From: Paludibacteraceae bacterium
GTDB lineage: Bacteria; Bacteroidota; Bacteroidia; Bacteroidales; Paludibacteraceae
Assembly (NCBI GenBank): GCA_024401435.1
Contig: JAKSLB010000004.1
Span: 62,001-126,000 of the forward strand
Reading direction: 5' to 3'
DNA: 64,000 nucleotides
Part shown: in pieces, positions 23,531 through 33,636 of the stretch
Layout of the letters: every line of letters starts with the position of its first letter
Numbering within the stretch: the first letter of the stretch is position 1
Made by a program: the position numbers and the translations under genes
Notes under the pieces: model-generated
Told to the model about the DNA's origin: nothing
The model's input: only the letters and a program-made list of their open reading frames with translations
Database searches by the model: none

Positions 23531-25220
23531 AGAAAAGAAAAGTTTTATTGCTAATTTTAGCTCCTGGGTTGCAGGAACATTTAATGGAGCTATGGATTCG
23601 TTAGCATCAAGAATGAATACAAATCTATCCTCAATGTATTCTCCTGCAAACATGCCCGGGTCATATTCGTCAAGCAAGACATCTGACTATACGAATTCAA
23701 TGAATTATGATCCACAGATGTACTATGACATTTTGGATAATTTTCCCTACTTCAATGCGCTGGTAAATATATATGCAGACGCATTGTATGAGGTTATCAG
23801 TAAAGATCCTATTCAGGTTACATGCAACGATAATAAGTTGCAGATGCATGTAAATAAAGTTATCGAGGAATTTAAACTTAAAGACTTTATTCTTGCACAC
23901 ATAAAAGATTTCGTAAAACATGGAACTTTTGTTGGATTCATCGAATCAAGTAAGGAAATAACTGAAGTTATTAATCCATATCAGGTAAAATTTATCAATA
24001 AAAAAGGACGATTTCTTGCTGCATCACTGGGTGATGTACAACTTCCATTTTATGATCTGTTTACGTATTGGTATGATAAAGACGTAAAAGATATGTATAC
24101 GGAAGAGGAGATGGAAGCACAATCACAAAAAGCTGCTAGTAATAGTCAAGAAGTAGACTACAAAAGCCTAACAGACGACATTGAATCAGATTTGAACATA
24201 CATAGCGTTCGAAACACCGCAGGCGAAAGTGAATCTGCGATGGTAAAGAAATTCAAAAAGTCTGTAGAAGTAAATACAGTATTGTATACCGGAAAAGGCT
24301 ATTTTGACGAACATCTTACTGATCTATATCGGTTGTTTGTTAGACAGTATGTTTATGATGCATTATCGTTATCAGACTATCTGAAATGCAATGTTATTAC
24401 TGCTACGGTCAACTCACAAAAGACAGATGTACGAAAAGTTATGGAAGTCGTCAATAACATTGAAGCTCTTTTAAATGAAGACAATATTAATGTTGTTATG
24501 TCTTATTCTGACCCATTGCAGTTATTAAATCAGATTAATGATAAATTGATTAATCGGATTAGAGTTGTTCCACAGATTACTGACTATTCTGACTTACAAA
24601 GATTAGATCTGACCTCAATAAAAGAACAGCTTGATGCTTTGAAAGAAGATATCGAGAAATCAAAAGAACAACTACAGAACGATTTAAAGATCCCCGAAGA
24701 CATCTTTACAGGAAACGGAAACCGTTGGGAGCTTTCTTCCAAGTACGAAGAATATACAAACACATTAACACACATGTTGAATACTGTATCAGCAGCAATA
24801 TGTCGTTTTTGTACATCATACATGTATCGTCTGGATGCAAAATATTATCCTGTAAATGTTTTTACGCATAAGTTTGATTTAAACAAATATATTTCCCCTC
24901 ATATGCAGAAAAGTAATCTCACTGCATTATCAGAACGTTTTGGTGAAATTAACAGTGTTTTGGAATCAGCGACTAGTATTTTAAGTAATAAAGCTATTGA
25001 TAAGTCTAAATTCCTAGTCTACGTTCAAAACGAGTTAGAAAATGCAGATCCTGATTTACAAGGTATGATTGATTATGACGTTATTGCAGGTAATGATAAG
25101 AGTAAGTCTACCGAGAAAAGTGAGTCATCCAATACCGAAGAAGATTGGGGATCTGATACAGGAGAAGAAAGCTCTGAAATTTCTACAGAGGACGCAGCAG
25201 ATGCGTTCAGTGATTGGTGA
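23523..25220 (+). CDS. Portal protein
   Basis: A 565-residue protein of the size and position expected for the portal, two genes upstream of the large terminase. The look is that of T4-like portals: an N-terminal region with Tyr/Asn-rich ILDNFPYFNALVNIYADALY, a middle with an RVVPQITDYSDLQRLDL strand-turn, and an acidic Ser/Glu-rich C-terminus. Residues 10-14 are ANFSS, so the N-terminus may be trimmed. The portal forms the dodecameric DNA entry ring at one head vertex. Confidence 0.75.
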   Translation: MSEEKKSFIANFSSWVAGTFNGAMDSLASRMNTNLSSMYSPANMPGSYSSSKTSDYTNSMNYDPQMYYDILDNFPYFNALVNIYADALYEVISKDPIQVTCNDNKLQMHVNKVIEEFKLKDFILAHIKDFVKHGTFVGFIESSKEITEVINPYQVKFINKKGRFLAASLGDVQLPFYDLFTYWYDKDVKDMYTEEEMEAQSQKAASNSQEVDYKSLTDDIESDLNIHSVRNTAGESESAMVKKFKKSVEVNTVLYTGKGYFDEHLTDLYRLFVRQYVYDALSLSDYLKCNVITATVNSQKTDVRKVMEVVNNIEALLNEDNINVVMSYSDPLQLLNQINDKLINRIRVVPQITDYSDLQRLDLTSIKEQLDALKEDIEKSKEQLQNDLKIPEDIFTGNGNRWELSSKYEEYTNTLTHMLNTVSAAICRFCTSYMYRLDAKYYPVNVFTHKFDLNKYISPHMQKSNLTALSERFGEINSVLESATSILSNKAIDKSKFLVYVQNELENADPDLQGMIDYDVIAGNDKSKSTEKSESSNTEEDWGSDTGEESSEISTEDAADAFSDW

Positions 25221-25225
25221 AAATA

Positions 25226-26494
25226 ATGAGAACACGTATTAATTTTTCCGTTAACAATAAACCTCTATTAACTGTTTTAGATGTTGTCAGCTTGATTGAT
25301 GAAGATAAAGACTTTAGCTTGTCAGACCGTTTTGCAGATGCACTTTCTGCTGAAACACCCGAAGAAAAAGAAATCATCAAAGCAACATTTGAAAAAATGA
25401 ATGCGTTTTGGAAAACCGTTTATTTCTTGCTATCAGAAGATGATTGGGAAATGAATGGAGATGTTGACAGTCAGACTGAAGAACTTATGTACAATTATCA
25501 GAATGAAGTTCCAGACGAACATCCAAAACTTCTGTTTTATTTAACAAAAGACGGTGCAGTTTATGTTTACTATGCTATGAGATCTCTTTTGTTCGATGGT
25601 GTATTTCGTGGAAAAATTTTAGAACATACATACACCGATGGTGTCCTTAGTAACACTGCAGTATTCAGCTTCTCTTCAGAGAAGGAGAATCTTGACAAAG
25701 AAGTTTTCCGTAGATTTATTGACGATCTTTCAGAACATAGTGCAGTCATTCATGAATACTTTGACAGTTTATCGGATGAAGAATCTGAAGAATCAGAGGA
25801 AGACCTCACTGAGGAAACCGAAGGTACCGAGGAAGAATCTGAGGAATCTGAACCAGAGGCTGAGACAGAAGAGAACGAGGAAGCAGAAACTGAGTCTGAA
25901 GAAGAAACAGCTGAACCTCAAAATTTTAGTAATGTTTTATCAAACGGTCGAAAAGCTTTAGGTGAATTCTTTACTAAGCACCCACCTCTCGCGTATCTTG
26001 AAGGTGGTTTATTGACATTAGCTTTTGGGGGCATCATTGCTGCAACAATATATGCCAACAAAAACTATACTCAAAAACGACAACAGCTGTATGACTATTT
26101 CAAGCAGTTATTTGTTGACCATACAAATGAATGGCTATCCCCTGAAGATGGAAAGGTTCTATCAGGAGACCAAATGGATTCTCCAGAAAAATATTTCAAA
26201 CTGGATCCACCCGTTGACAGAGTCAGTAAAAGATTAATGGGTCTCATTTCATTAAATAATGGGAATACAATAGCGGCTGGGATGATGAACAAGGTTTATA
26301 ATGTCAATCCAGCTATAGGGTTTGATGGTGATTTCGGAATGGCATTGTCTACTGATGACACACACTATGGAAAACTTCATATCGGTGTTTATGACAATGC
26401 AGGACAACTGATAGATGAAAGAATTTTAAGACCCAATGCATCTATTCTAGAACTCACAGATGCTTTAACTACACTTGTTGAGTATAACAAATAA
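25226..26494 (+). CDS. Acidic membrane-segment head protein, 422 aa
   Basis: The start at 25226 gives MRTRINFSVNN (NFS at residues 6-8). A long Glu-rich stretch (about 185-235) ends at QNFSNVL, then a hydrophobic segment GGLLTLAFGGIIAATIYANK follows. The C-terminal part is a mixed domain. Acidic propeptides ended by a cleavage motif are common in phage internal proteins. No known family. Confidence 0.6.
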   Translation: MRTRINFSVNNKPLLTVLDVVSLIDEDKDFSLSDRFADALSAETPEEKEIIKATFEKMNAFWKTVYFLLSEDDWEMNGDVDSQTEELMYNYQNEVPDEHPKLLFYLTKDGAVYVYYAMRSLLFDGVFRGKILEHTYTDGVLSNTAVFSFSSEKENLDKEVFRRFIDDLSEHSAVIHEYFDSLSDEESEESEEDLTEETEGTEEESEESEPEAETEENEEAETESEEETAEPQNFSNVLSNGRKALGEFFTKHPPLAYLEGGLLTLAFGGIIAATIYANKNYTQKRQQLYDYFKQLFVDHTNEWLSPEDGKVLSGDQMDSPEKYFKLDPPVDRVSKRLMGLISLNNGNTIAAGMMNKVYNVNPAIGFDGDFGMALSTDDTHYGKLHIGVYDNAGQLIDERILRPNASILELTDALTTLVEYNK

Positions 26495-26506
26495 GGATTA
26501 ACAAAC

Positions 26507-28336
26507 ATGGCAACTGGACTTGAAAAATATACAAATGACCAATTATTACAAGTTCTTAAAAAGGATATTGGTTTCCGTTTTGACGTTCCTGATATTCTCA
26601 CGTTTATCGATGATGAATATTATATGGGATGGAAATATTGGAATAAAAATAAAAACAAGTCTGGTGTCTATCCTTTTTGGAGAGAAAAACTTAAAGAACT
26701 CTATCCCAATCCTATTACTACAAAAAGTAGTTATGTTGTTGTAACAGGATGTATTGGTAGCGGTAAGTCCACATTTTCCACAATCATGATGCTGTATGAT
26801 TATTGCAAACTGATTGCTATGGAAAACCCGGGTTCGTTCTTTGACTTACTTAATATTAATGGTATTCGTTTGTTTGGTGCATCAATCCATAAATATAAAG
26901 CAGAAGAATTTATCGAACCTATCAATGAGATGCTTGAGAAAGCTCCATTTATTCAGGACTTAAAAAAGAGTGGACAGCTTAACACAAATATTCGTATTGA
27001 ACCTGCTTACTCTGTAAAGTCTATCGTTTCCACCGATGCTGCTGTTATATGGTTGTCTGAGGTCAATGAATATAAAGAAGCTGACGCATTGATTGCTTCA
27101 GCTTTGTCCCGTATGCAGGGTCGTTTCCAGAAAGGTATGGGAACATTCTGTCATTTTATCTTGGACTGTTCTGATACAACTGTAGATTCTCCTACAATGA
27201 GATTCACACATAAGTCAGCATATAGCAGTAAGGTATTTCTTGTCCAACCAAACATTTGGACGGTTAAACCTTGGTTATATGGACACTGTGAACCTAAGAC
27301 ATTTAAAGTTTATGGTGGAGACGCAGTTGTAAGCCCACACGTTTTAACAGAAGGTGAAGATACAACAGGGTTTGACGAAAGTCGTATTATTGACGTACCG
27401 ATGGAGCTTTATCCAGAGTTTTGTACAGATGTACAACTTGCTTTGAAAGAAAAAGCAGGTCTTGCACTTATTGCAGGTGGTATGTTCTTCCCAGAAACAT
27501 TCATCAAAGATTACTTTAGTATTAAACCTCTGATTAAAGACGTTGAAGTCGTTGACTTTTATGATGAGAGTCAAGTTATGGATTTGGACGGTATGTCCGA
27601 TATGATAGACGCATACCTCCCAGAAGATAAATATGTATTTGTCGGACTCGACTGCGGTTATGCAACGGATGAGTACGGTATAGCTGTTGGATATGCAGAG
27701 TCTGTATCCTTTGCTAAGATTGAAAACAATCTGGAAGAAAAAGTCGTACAGGATTTCTATATTAAAATTCCGATTGTTTTTGGTTTAGGTCGTAAAAAGG
27801 GACAGACAACCAATATATCAAAGGTACGTAACTTTTTATTCTCATTGAATGAACGTCACCCTATACATACAGTTTGTTACGATTCGTTTCAGACTGAACA
27901 GCTCGCTCAGGAAATGAGAATGCTGAAAATCAACACCAGATCACTGTCTGTTGAAACTGATAAATATTATTTACCATTTAAACACGCGTTGTGTGAAGGT
28001 AAGTTACAGCTTCCTGATAACAATACTTTGTATAGGGAATTTAAATGTCTAAAACTTTATGATGATCATAAAGTAGACCACTCTAATGTAGAAGCTTTGG
28101 ATGACAGCACAACAGGTGATAATGCACTCAATGCAAAAGATATGTGTGATGCTGTAGTCAGATGTTTCTCTATGATTAGACATCATCTTGGTGAGTCTAT
28201 GGACATTCCGTTGGAAAATACGGAGTATCATTCTAATTACTGGATGGAAGGTTTACAAGATTTGGGTTTAATGAGACAAGAGCGTATGAATTATCAAAGA
28301 TTCGCACAGCGTGTCAATAAAGGGATGTTCAGATGA
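26507..28336 (+). CDS. terL: Terminase large subunit
   Basis: A 609-residue packaging motor. The ATPase has Walker A GCIGSGKST (81-89) and a Walker B-like VIWLSEVNEY with Glu185; the usual Asp is Ser. The nuclease domain has LDCGYATDEYG (Asp382), CYDSFQTEQ (Asp459) and an Asp-rich end DNALNAKDMCDAV. It cuts concatemeric DNA and drives it through the portal. It has no NF[SA] motif, as expected for a protein not kept in the virion. ATG with AGGA upstream. Confidence 0.9.
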   Translation: MATGLEKYTNDQLLQVLKKDIGFRFDVPDILTFIDDEYYMGWKYWNKNKNKSGVYPFWREKLKELYPNPITTKSSYVVVTGCIGSGKSTFSTIMMLYDYCKLIAMENPGSFFDLLNINGIRLFGASIHKYKAEEFIEPINEMLEKAPFIQDLKKSGQLNTNIRIEPAYSVKSIVSTDAAVIWLSEVNEYKEADALIASALSRMQGRFQKGMGTFCHFILDCSDTTVDSPTMRFTHKSAYSSKVFLVQPNIWTVKPWLYGHCEPKTFKVYGGDAVVSPHVLTEGEDTTGFDESRIIDVPMELYPEFCTDVQLALKEKAGLALIAGGMFFPETFIKDYFSIKPLIKDVEVVDFYDESQVMDLDGMSDMIDAYLPEDKYVFVGLDCGYATDEYGIAVGYAESVSFAKIENNLEEKVVQDFYIKIPIVFGLGRKKGQTTNISKVRNFLFSLNERHPIHTVCYDSFQTEQLAQEMRMLKINTRSLSVETDKYYLPFKHALCEGKLQLPDNNTLYREFKCLKLYDDHKVDHSNVEALDDSTTGDNALNAKDMCDAVVRCFSMIRHHLGESMDIPLENTEYHSNYWMEGLQDLGLMRQERMNYQRFAQRVNKGMFR

Positions 28337-28620
28337 CAAAATATTCTGACGCACTCATAAAAAAAGACTTATATGAAGAATACAAAAACCAGATTGATCG
28401 ATATATGCCAATAGAAGATGTACAAAGGGAGATGCAGAAATATAACATGAAATATGTTCTGCAACAGTACTTGAGGGTACGAAACTTGTGCGATCAAGGT
28501 ATAGACGATCCAAAAGATGTTGCTGAAATATTGGGTATTCCTGTGTATTTAGCAGGTGATTTGATCAACGAGTATTTCCTCATCCCTGAGTCTATGGATA
28601 AAAGAACACTTGTTTATTAA
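28333..28620 (+). CDS. Small helical protein after terminase, 95 aa
   Basis: The product begins MTKYSDALIKKDLYEEYKNQ and contains a helix-turn-helix-like stretch (DPKDVAEILGIPVYLAGDLI). It overlaps the terminase stop by four bases. It could aid packaging or bind DNA; no family is recognised. Confidence 0.55.
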   Translation: MTKYSDALIKKDLYEEYKNQIDRYMPIEDVQREMQKYNMKYVLQQYLRVRNLCDQGIDDPKDVAEILGIPVYLAGDLINEYFLIPESMDKRTLVY

Positions 28621-28637
28621 AATTAAGAGGTGTAGAC

Positions 28638-29306
28638 ATGAATAATGCCGCATTAGTTTTTTATGCAAAAAAATATTTTGCTAATCAAGCCCGAAGGGAA
28701 CAGTCTGCTCAAGAAAAGACTCCTGACTCGATACAATTATTTTTAAAAGACGTCGGGGGAAGTCAAAAAGCAAAACCTTTGTTTGATGAATTGGTCAGTT
28801 CAGGGAAAGACTGTATCAAAGCCTATAAAAATAACGCATCAGAGAAAGAAAAAACAGATGCGACAACAAAAGTTTTGTTAGCTATTTATCGGATTGACGA
28901 AGCCCGACGTAATCAAGGCGACAGTAAGTTATCTTATAAAAACAGCCAATATACAACTCGCAGTTTATTGGAAAAAGCATATCCTGATTTAATGAAACGT
29001 CTTCAAATGTTGTTGAAATCTGCACCGATGCAGAAAATTTTTGACAATATTAATGAAGATTTAGAATTCTCTTTAAATTTAAGCAGTGTTGAATCCACAT
29101 TAGACAGTGTGTTTTTTGTTCCAGAAGGAACAACTTATGATGAGATTAAAAATAAAGAACAAGAGAAGATTAAACAACTTGCAGAAAAATTCATGAATAA
29201 AGAGCAAGACTTTAAGAAAAATATGGAAGACAGTATGGCTTCAAAAGTTAAAGGAAGTTCTGTGACTAAGGTTGCGAATAACAGTCCCGATAAGCGCATA
29301 TCCTGA
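28638..29306 (+). CDS. Probable packaged protein with N-terminal tag, 222 aa
   Basis: The N-terminus MNNAALVFYAKKYFANQARR follows the tag pattern of several neighbours (MN-N, then FYA, then aromatic-Phe-Ala/Ser). The rest is basic and helical. It ends overlapping no gene but runs close to the next start. No known family. Confidence 0.55.
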   Translation: MNNAALVFYAKKYFANQARREQSAQEKTPDSIQLFLKDVGGSQKAKPLFDELVSSGKDCIKAYKNNASEKEKTDATTKVLLAIYRIDEARRNQGDSKLSYKNSQYTTRSLLEKAYPDLMKRLQMLLKSAPMQKIFDNINEDLEFSLNLSSVESTLDSVFFVPEGTTYDEIKNKEQEKIKQLAEKFMNKEQDFKKNMEDSMASKVKGSSVTKVANNSPDKRIS

Positions 29307-29319
29307 AATGGAGATCCCA

Positions 29320-30762
29320 ATGGAAAATAGACTTGACGATAAAAATGTACAGCCAACAAACCCACAGGGAGTACCAGAGGAAAAAGAAGATCTCTCCTCC
29401 GACATTAAAAAGGGCGCGCTTGTTATGGGTGCAACAGGCGCTGCTGTTACAATCCCGCAGGAAGCAAAGTATGGTTCATTTGTTGCAGATGAATTACGTT
29501 CGCGGGTTCATTTAAAACATGGTACATCTGAAGCAGCTAAGAAATCTATTCAGGAACAAGGTTTACTGAAAAGTCATGCACTTGATCCATACAATATAAC
29601 TAACCGAGTCGCTCGTGAAACGGGCTTTACCCCGATTGAAGCTGTTTATACACAAAGAAGCTCTGCTAGTGCTAAAAAAAGCTCACATGCTCTTATACCA
29701 ACGATTAAAGATAATGTAGTTGAAATTGAAATCCCGTGGAAAGATTTCGATGAATTGGAAAAAGCAGGAAAGCTTATACAAGAAAACCCGGAGTTACTCG
29801 GTGGTAAGAAATGGGAAGAATACTATACTGCATGGAGAAAGACTGACGCTGTAGGTAAGATATTCAAAGATAGAAAATTATTTTATCTTAACGGTGGGTA
29901 TCCAGAATTTCTTGCAGAAAAATTAGCTGAGTTCGACCTTAAAGCGACAGCTAAGAATACATATAAGATACTTGCTCCTAGCGAAAGAAACACTGTTATT
30001 ATAGCAGACGATATTGCAACAAAGTTTATCAAAGGGTCAAAAGACTTTAATCCTTCTAAGTTTACAGATTGGTTAAAATATGTCAAAGAAAATCCTAAGC
30101 GTTTTTTAACAGGTATAGGTAAAGAAGGAAAACTTATGCTCAAGTTAGCAATTCCGATTGCTTTATGGGGCACTGCAGGTGCAGCATTAGGTGTGTTGGG
30201 TTATAAGCTATCTAAAATGGTAGAAGATGAAAGCGCCAAGGATAACGACGATATGTTACAAAATGAAAATTTAAAGAATTTTAGTCGCATTGCAAAGAAA
30301 TATTTTGATAGTACAAATGATCCTAAAACTAAAAAACCAATCAGTTTAGCTGATGAGAGCTATAACATTAGTTATAAACAGTGTACTGCTGCAATGATCG
30401 GTGGTGCGGCAATCAGCCAACAAAAGACTATGCTTACCAACATGTTGTCAGACCACAGTCTTGAAAAAGATTCACCTGCAATTTATTCCTTTAATAAATT
30501 AATGAAACAATTAGGACGCAATAAAGATATTATTGATGTTGGTGATATGAAAGCAGATCTATCAAACAATCGTGTACTACAAGATACCAAGAAAATATTC
30601 GACTACATGGACGACAAGACAAAATTTAAATTCTCAAGTATGTGGCGAGGCCAATACGAAAAGGTTATCAGTAAGTGTATAGCTAGCGGTTTGGTTAGTG
30701 AGAACAGTAAGCTAAATAAATTGTTCAAAGGCGCATCACTTCAGGAATTAATGGCTGCTTAA
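29320..30762 (+). CDS. ADP-ribosyltransferase-like packaged protein A, 480 aa
   Basis: Residues 60-240 resemble an ART/PARP/Tpt1-type fold: RVHLKHGTS (67-70) and IQEQGLL, then AVYTQRS, VEIEIPW and a closing NTVIIADDIATKFIKGS. The next gene has the same series. A hydrophobic helix (about 273-296) and then KNFS (residue 319 onward) separate a 150-residue C-terminal domain. Phage T4 Alt is a packaged ADP-ribosyltransferase processed by the prohead protease, a good precedent. Enzyme activity is inferred; the catalytic Glu is not assigned. Start at 29320 after GGAG. Confidence 0.5.
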   Translation: MENRLDDKNVQPTNPQGVPEEKEDLSSDIKKGALVMGATGAAVTIPQEAKYGSFVADELRSRVHLKHGTSEAAKKSIQEQGLLKSHALDPYNITNRVARETGFTPIEAVYTQRSSASAKKSSHALIPTIKDNVVEIEIPWKDFDELEKAGKLIQENPELLGGKKWEEYYTAWRKTDAVGKIFKDRKLFYLNGGYPEFLAEKLAEFDLKATAKNTYKILAPSERNTVIIADDIATKFIKGSKDFNPSKFTDWLKYVKENPKRFLTGIGKEGKLMLKLAIPIALWGTAGAALGVLGYKLSKMVEDESAKDNDDMLQNENLKNFSRIAKKYFDSTNDPKTKKPISLADESYNISYKQCTAAMIGGAAISQQKTMLTNMLSDHSLEKDSPAIYSFNKLMKQLGRNKDIIDVGDMKADLSNNRVLQDTKKIFDYMDDKTKFKFSSMWRGQYEKVISKCIASGLVSENSKLNKLFKGASLQELMAA

Positions 30763-30777
30763 TAAATAGGAGAAGCT

Positions 30778-31794
30778 ATGAATGCATTCGAAGATATAGC
30801 AAAAAAGCATTTTAGCAGGAACAATTATGCTAATAAATATGTAGTTGGTGCACTGACTGGTGCTGCACTTGGTTTAGCTGGTGAAGCAGTCAGTAATCAG
30901 CTCGGTGTTGGTCCCTTTAAAGATAATGATATATCAGGTCGTGTAAAACTTGTGCACGGTACAAAATCTACAGCTGTTCAACCGATACAAGATACAGGTC
31001 TTTTAAGATCACATGCTAAAGACGCAGACAATACAACCAATCGCGTTGCAGGTAATATAAATCAGCAAGCATCTTCAGATATATTTAAAGTTCCAGAAGT
31101 CGTTTATACACAGAAAAGTATTCCAGGTGCCTTGGGTATGTCTTTGATTGCAGAAGAAGGTACCACCAACAAAAAAGAAATTCTGTATAAACGTCTGCAA
31201 AAGTTAGATGAAGAAGGCTGGGATCCCAACTTGGTTGGTTCATATGTTGAATTAAGTATTCCATATGATGAATATATCAAATTACCAACTTTAGCTGAAA
31301 ATCCTGAGATGTTAAATGCGAAAAGTGCAGAAGAGTATTTTCAGTTGTATACACGCCACGTACTTAAACGTGATCCAGAAACGTTTGAATTGTTAGAACC
31401 GACTGCTGAAGGTGTTGATCCACAAATGGAAGCAGCACTTCGAAAAAGAGGTGGTCTCTCATCTGTAATTGACGGGACGGAAGAAGGTTTCTTGAAATTC
31501 AAGAACATCAAAAAAGATGTTCTAAATGAGTTAAAAGAAGAAATGAGATCTAAATGTTATAGCAAGTGGTCACTTCTTCAACCGAGTGAAGGTAATACTG
31601 TTATTTTTACTGAGGATATACCAACTAAATATATCGTAGGTTCAAAAGACTATAAAGGTCTATCTTTATCTGAACAGTTACAATATATCAAAAATCATCC
31701 TGCTCGGGTTGTAAACGGTATAGTCAAGTGCGTGTTACCTGTCGGATTACTGGCGACGTTGGGCGCAGTGGTTCCTAAATTATTGCGACGTTAA
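30778..31794 (+). CDS. ADP-ribosyltransferase-like packaged protein B, 338 aa
   Basis: This is a paralogue of the preceding gene: RVKLVHGTKS, IQDTGLLRSHA, VVYTQKS, VELSIPYDEY and NTVIFTEDIPTKYIVGSKDY align by eye with its ART-like core. The N-terminus MNAFEDIAKKHFSRNNYANK has the HFS tag. A C-terminal hydrophobic helix (VVNGIVKCVLPVGLLATLGA) ends the protein; the extra C-terminal domain of protein A is absent. Confidence 0.5.
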   Translation: MNAFEDIAKKHFSRNNYANKYVVGALTGAALGLAGEAVSNQLGVGPFKDNDISGRVKLVHGTKSTAVQPIQDTGLLRSHAKDADNTTNRVAGNINQQASSDIFKVPEVVYTQKSIPGALGMSLIAEEGTTNKKEILYKRLQKLDEEGWDPNLVGSYVELSIPYDEYIKLPTLAENPEMLNAKSAEEYFQLYTRHVLKRDPETFELLEPTAEGVDPQMEAALRKRGGLSSVIDGTEEGFLKFKNIKKDVLNELKEEMRSKCYSKWSLLQPSEGNTVIFTEDIPTKYIVGSKDYKGLSLSEQLQYIKNHPARVVNGIVKCVLPVGLLATLGAVVPKLLRR

Positions 31795-31795
31795 A

Positions 31796-31853
31796 TCTAT
31801 TCTTATTAAGCACATCAGCATACGGTTTGTTGGTGTGCTTGCTTAAGAATAGA
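31796..31853. other. Long stem-loop between virion genes
   Basis: TCTATTCTTA pairs with TAAGAATAGA and the stem continues with AAGCACA/TGTGCTT, leaving a large loop. It follows the stop of ART-like protein B and precedes the SD of the next gene. With only TGATTTATTT after it, partial termination or RNase III processing are both possible. Confidence 0.5.
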
Positions 31854-31877
31854 TGATTTATTTAAAGGAGTTATTAA

Positions 31878-32825
31878 ATGAACCCGACCAGTCTATTTTA
31901 TGTAAACAGATATTACACAAAAAACTTTGCAGAAACAAAGACAAATGCTGTGTATACATTACATACTGTAAAAAAGATCGACGTAGAGGATCATTGGTTT
32001 ATTAAAACTGGTGAATTCAATGTTAAGCTTCTTTGTGATGGTAAAGTTAGATATTATTATCTAACAGAAGACAAAGGTCATGCTGTCAGCACAAAGTCCG
32101 CGTTGTATTTTAAAATCCAAAAGAACGATGGCGATGTTATACCTGTATTTCTGGGATTTAGTTCCGATACTGGAGACAGTAATGGATTAGGTCTATATCT
32201 TGGGGGAAAATATCCAAGTGAAAAAATGGGTTCTAAATTTGATTACGGTACATTTGCACAGAATTTTTATGTACAGATAAACGAAAGTAGAAAAGATTAT
32301 AAAGACTATAAGCAATTTGCACCATGGGTAATGAAACATTTAGATAAAATTATTAAGGATGCATTAAAAGAACAACAGATTGATTATGATATGGACTCAT
32401 TCGACAAATGGGATTTCGTACATATCAGAGGAACAGAATCAATTGGATTTATAGCTGGTTTATTCAGTAATGAAAATGGGAAACAATTTCTTGATACCGA
32501 TATTTTATTAGAGATTATCGGTTATCGAATTTTCGCTGCTAAGAAGAATTTGTATAAGTTTACTTTGGATCAAGATTTTATTGCTAACGCATATGAAAAA
32601 GCACTTAAGTATATTGAAGAAAGCAAATTCGGTTCAGTGAAAGACGTTCCTGCAAAAGGAATTAATTCTGATAATATTGAAGTCTATAATATAGCACCAC
32701 ATCAAACAGTTGAACTGGGTTCTGGTCCGCAATCTGCAGTGTCAATACGTTTAGACGGACTTCCTCAAGTTTGGACAAAACACTTTATGGAACCGAATTA
32801 TAAAGGAGACACGACTAATGAATAA
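31878..32825 (+). CDS. Probable head-associated protein, 315 aa
   Basis: The N-terminal tag MNPTSLFYVNRYYTKNFAET ends in KNFA near residue 16. The remainder is a soluble alpha/beta protein with a Gly-rich stretch (LGLYLGGKYPSE). No known family is recognised. Its stop overlaps the next start region by eight bases. Confidence 0.55.
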   Translation: MNPTSLFYVNRYYTKNFAETKTNAVYTLHTVKKIDVEDHWFIKTGEFNVKLLCDGKVRYYYLTEDKGHAVSTKSALYFKIQKNDGDVIPVFLGFSSDTGDSNGLGLYLGGKYPSEKMGSKFDYGTFAQNFYVQINESRKDYKDYKQFAPWVMKHLDKIIKDALKEQQIDYDMDSFDKWDFVHIRGTESIGFIAGLFSNENGKQFLDTDILLEIIGYRIFAAKKNLYKFTLDQDFIANAYEKALKYIEESKFGSVKDVPAKGINSDNIEVYNIAPHQTVELGSGPQSAVSIRLDGLPQVWTKHFMEPNYKGDTTNE

Positions 32826-33621
32826 TCAAGTTTTTAATTACTATGCCACAAAAAACTATTATGCTGCTAAAAATTTTTCTGCAGCTGTGGCAATTGAAAC
32901 ACCTGACGTCCACAAATGGCTAAATATAGTTGAACAATTTAAAGATAAAAATACATATGAGAAGAACAGGGTTTTAGCTCAAGCTTATTTTCTTTTAGAA
33001 AATGCGGAAAAAGCAGATGAAGCTAAAATACTGGACGCATTAAAAACTTATGCAAACACTGTCAAGGTAAACGCACAAACAGGTATGATTGACGGAGAAG
33101 TCGAAACAGATCCTAAAACAGGTTTAACTCGACAAGAAAGATATTTTTATAAAATAGTATATCCAGAGGCTGCAGGCAGTGATGATGTCTCTCTACCACA
33201 GGTGGAGCCCTATTTGCGTTTTAAGAACTATTCGAAGATATTAGACACTGTAGACAACCAAAAGATCTTATGTAAATGTATATATGATGGTTTCAAAACT
33301 GCAGAAGCATCTTTTTGGCGTCCAGGTTCAGATGAGATAGTTTATACTCTTCGTGAGTTTTGTAGAAAATGTTTGGAGGAAGATTGGGATACCTATTCCA
33401 ATAAACTGCAAGATTTTCTTAAAGATGAAGGAATAACTCATCTCCAAACCATGTACGATTGGGACATGTTTGTAAAATTCTGTCCTGATCTATTGTTCAT
33501 TAAAAAGGCATATGAACATCTTGCCGGACAGTATTACAAAGTAAGAAACGAAAATCTTGACAAGGTTGATAGTTTTATCGTGCTTGGCGGGATTTGGTGT
33601 GATGCAGTTAAAAATAAATAA
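32818..33621 (+). CDS. Probable head-associated protein, 267 aa
   Basis: The N-terminus MNNQVFNYYATKNYYAAKNF continues SAAV, giving the tag plus KNFS near residue 19. The body is helical with several Cys and Trp residues. No family recognised. GGAG lies upstream and the gene is tightly packed. Confidence 0.55.
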   Translation: MNNQVFNYYATKNYYAAKNFSAAVAIETPDVHKWLNIVEQFKDKNTYEKNRVLAQAYFLLENAEKADEAKILDALKTYANTVKVNAQTGMIDGEVETDPKTGLTRQERYFYKIVYPEAAGSDDVSLPQVEPYLRFKNYSKILDTVDNQKILCKCIYDGFKTAEASFWRPGSDEIVYTLREFCRKCLEEDWDTYSNKLQDFLKDEGITHLQTMYDWDMFVKFCPDLLFIKKAYEHLAGQYYKVRNENLDKVDSFIVLGGIWCDAVKNK

Positions 33622-33636
33622 TCCATGGAGTTATAT

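Noticed and set aside
25638-25961. 107-residue frame overlapping the acidic membrane-segment gene
   Set aside because: It is a Lys/Arg-rich shadow of the Glu-rich codons in another frame.
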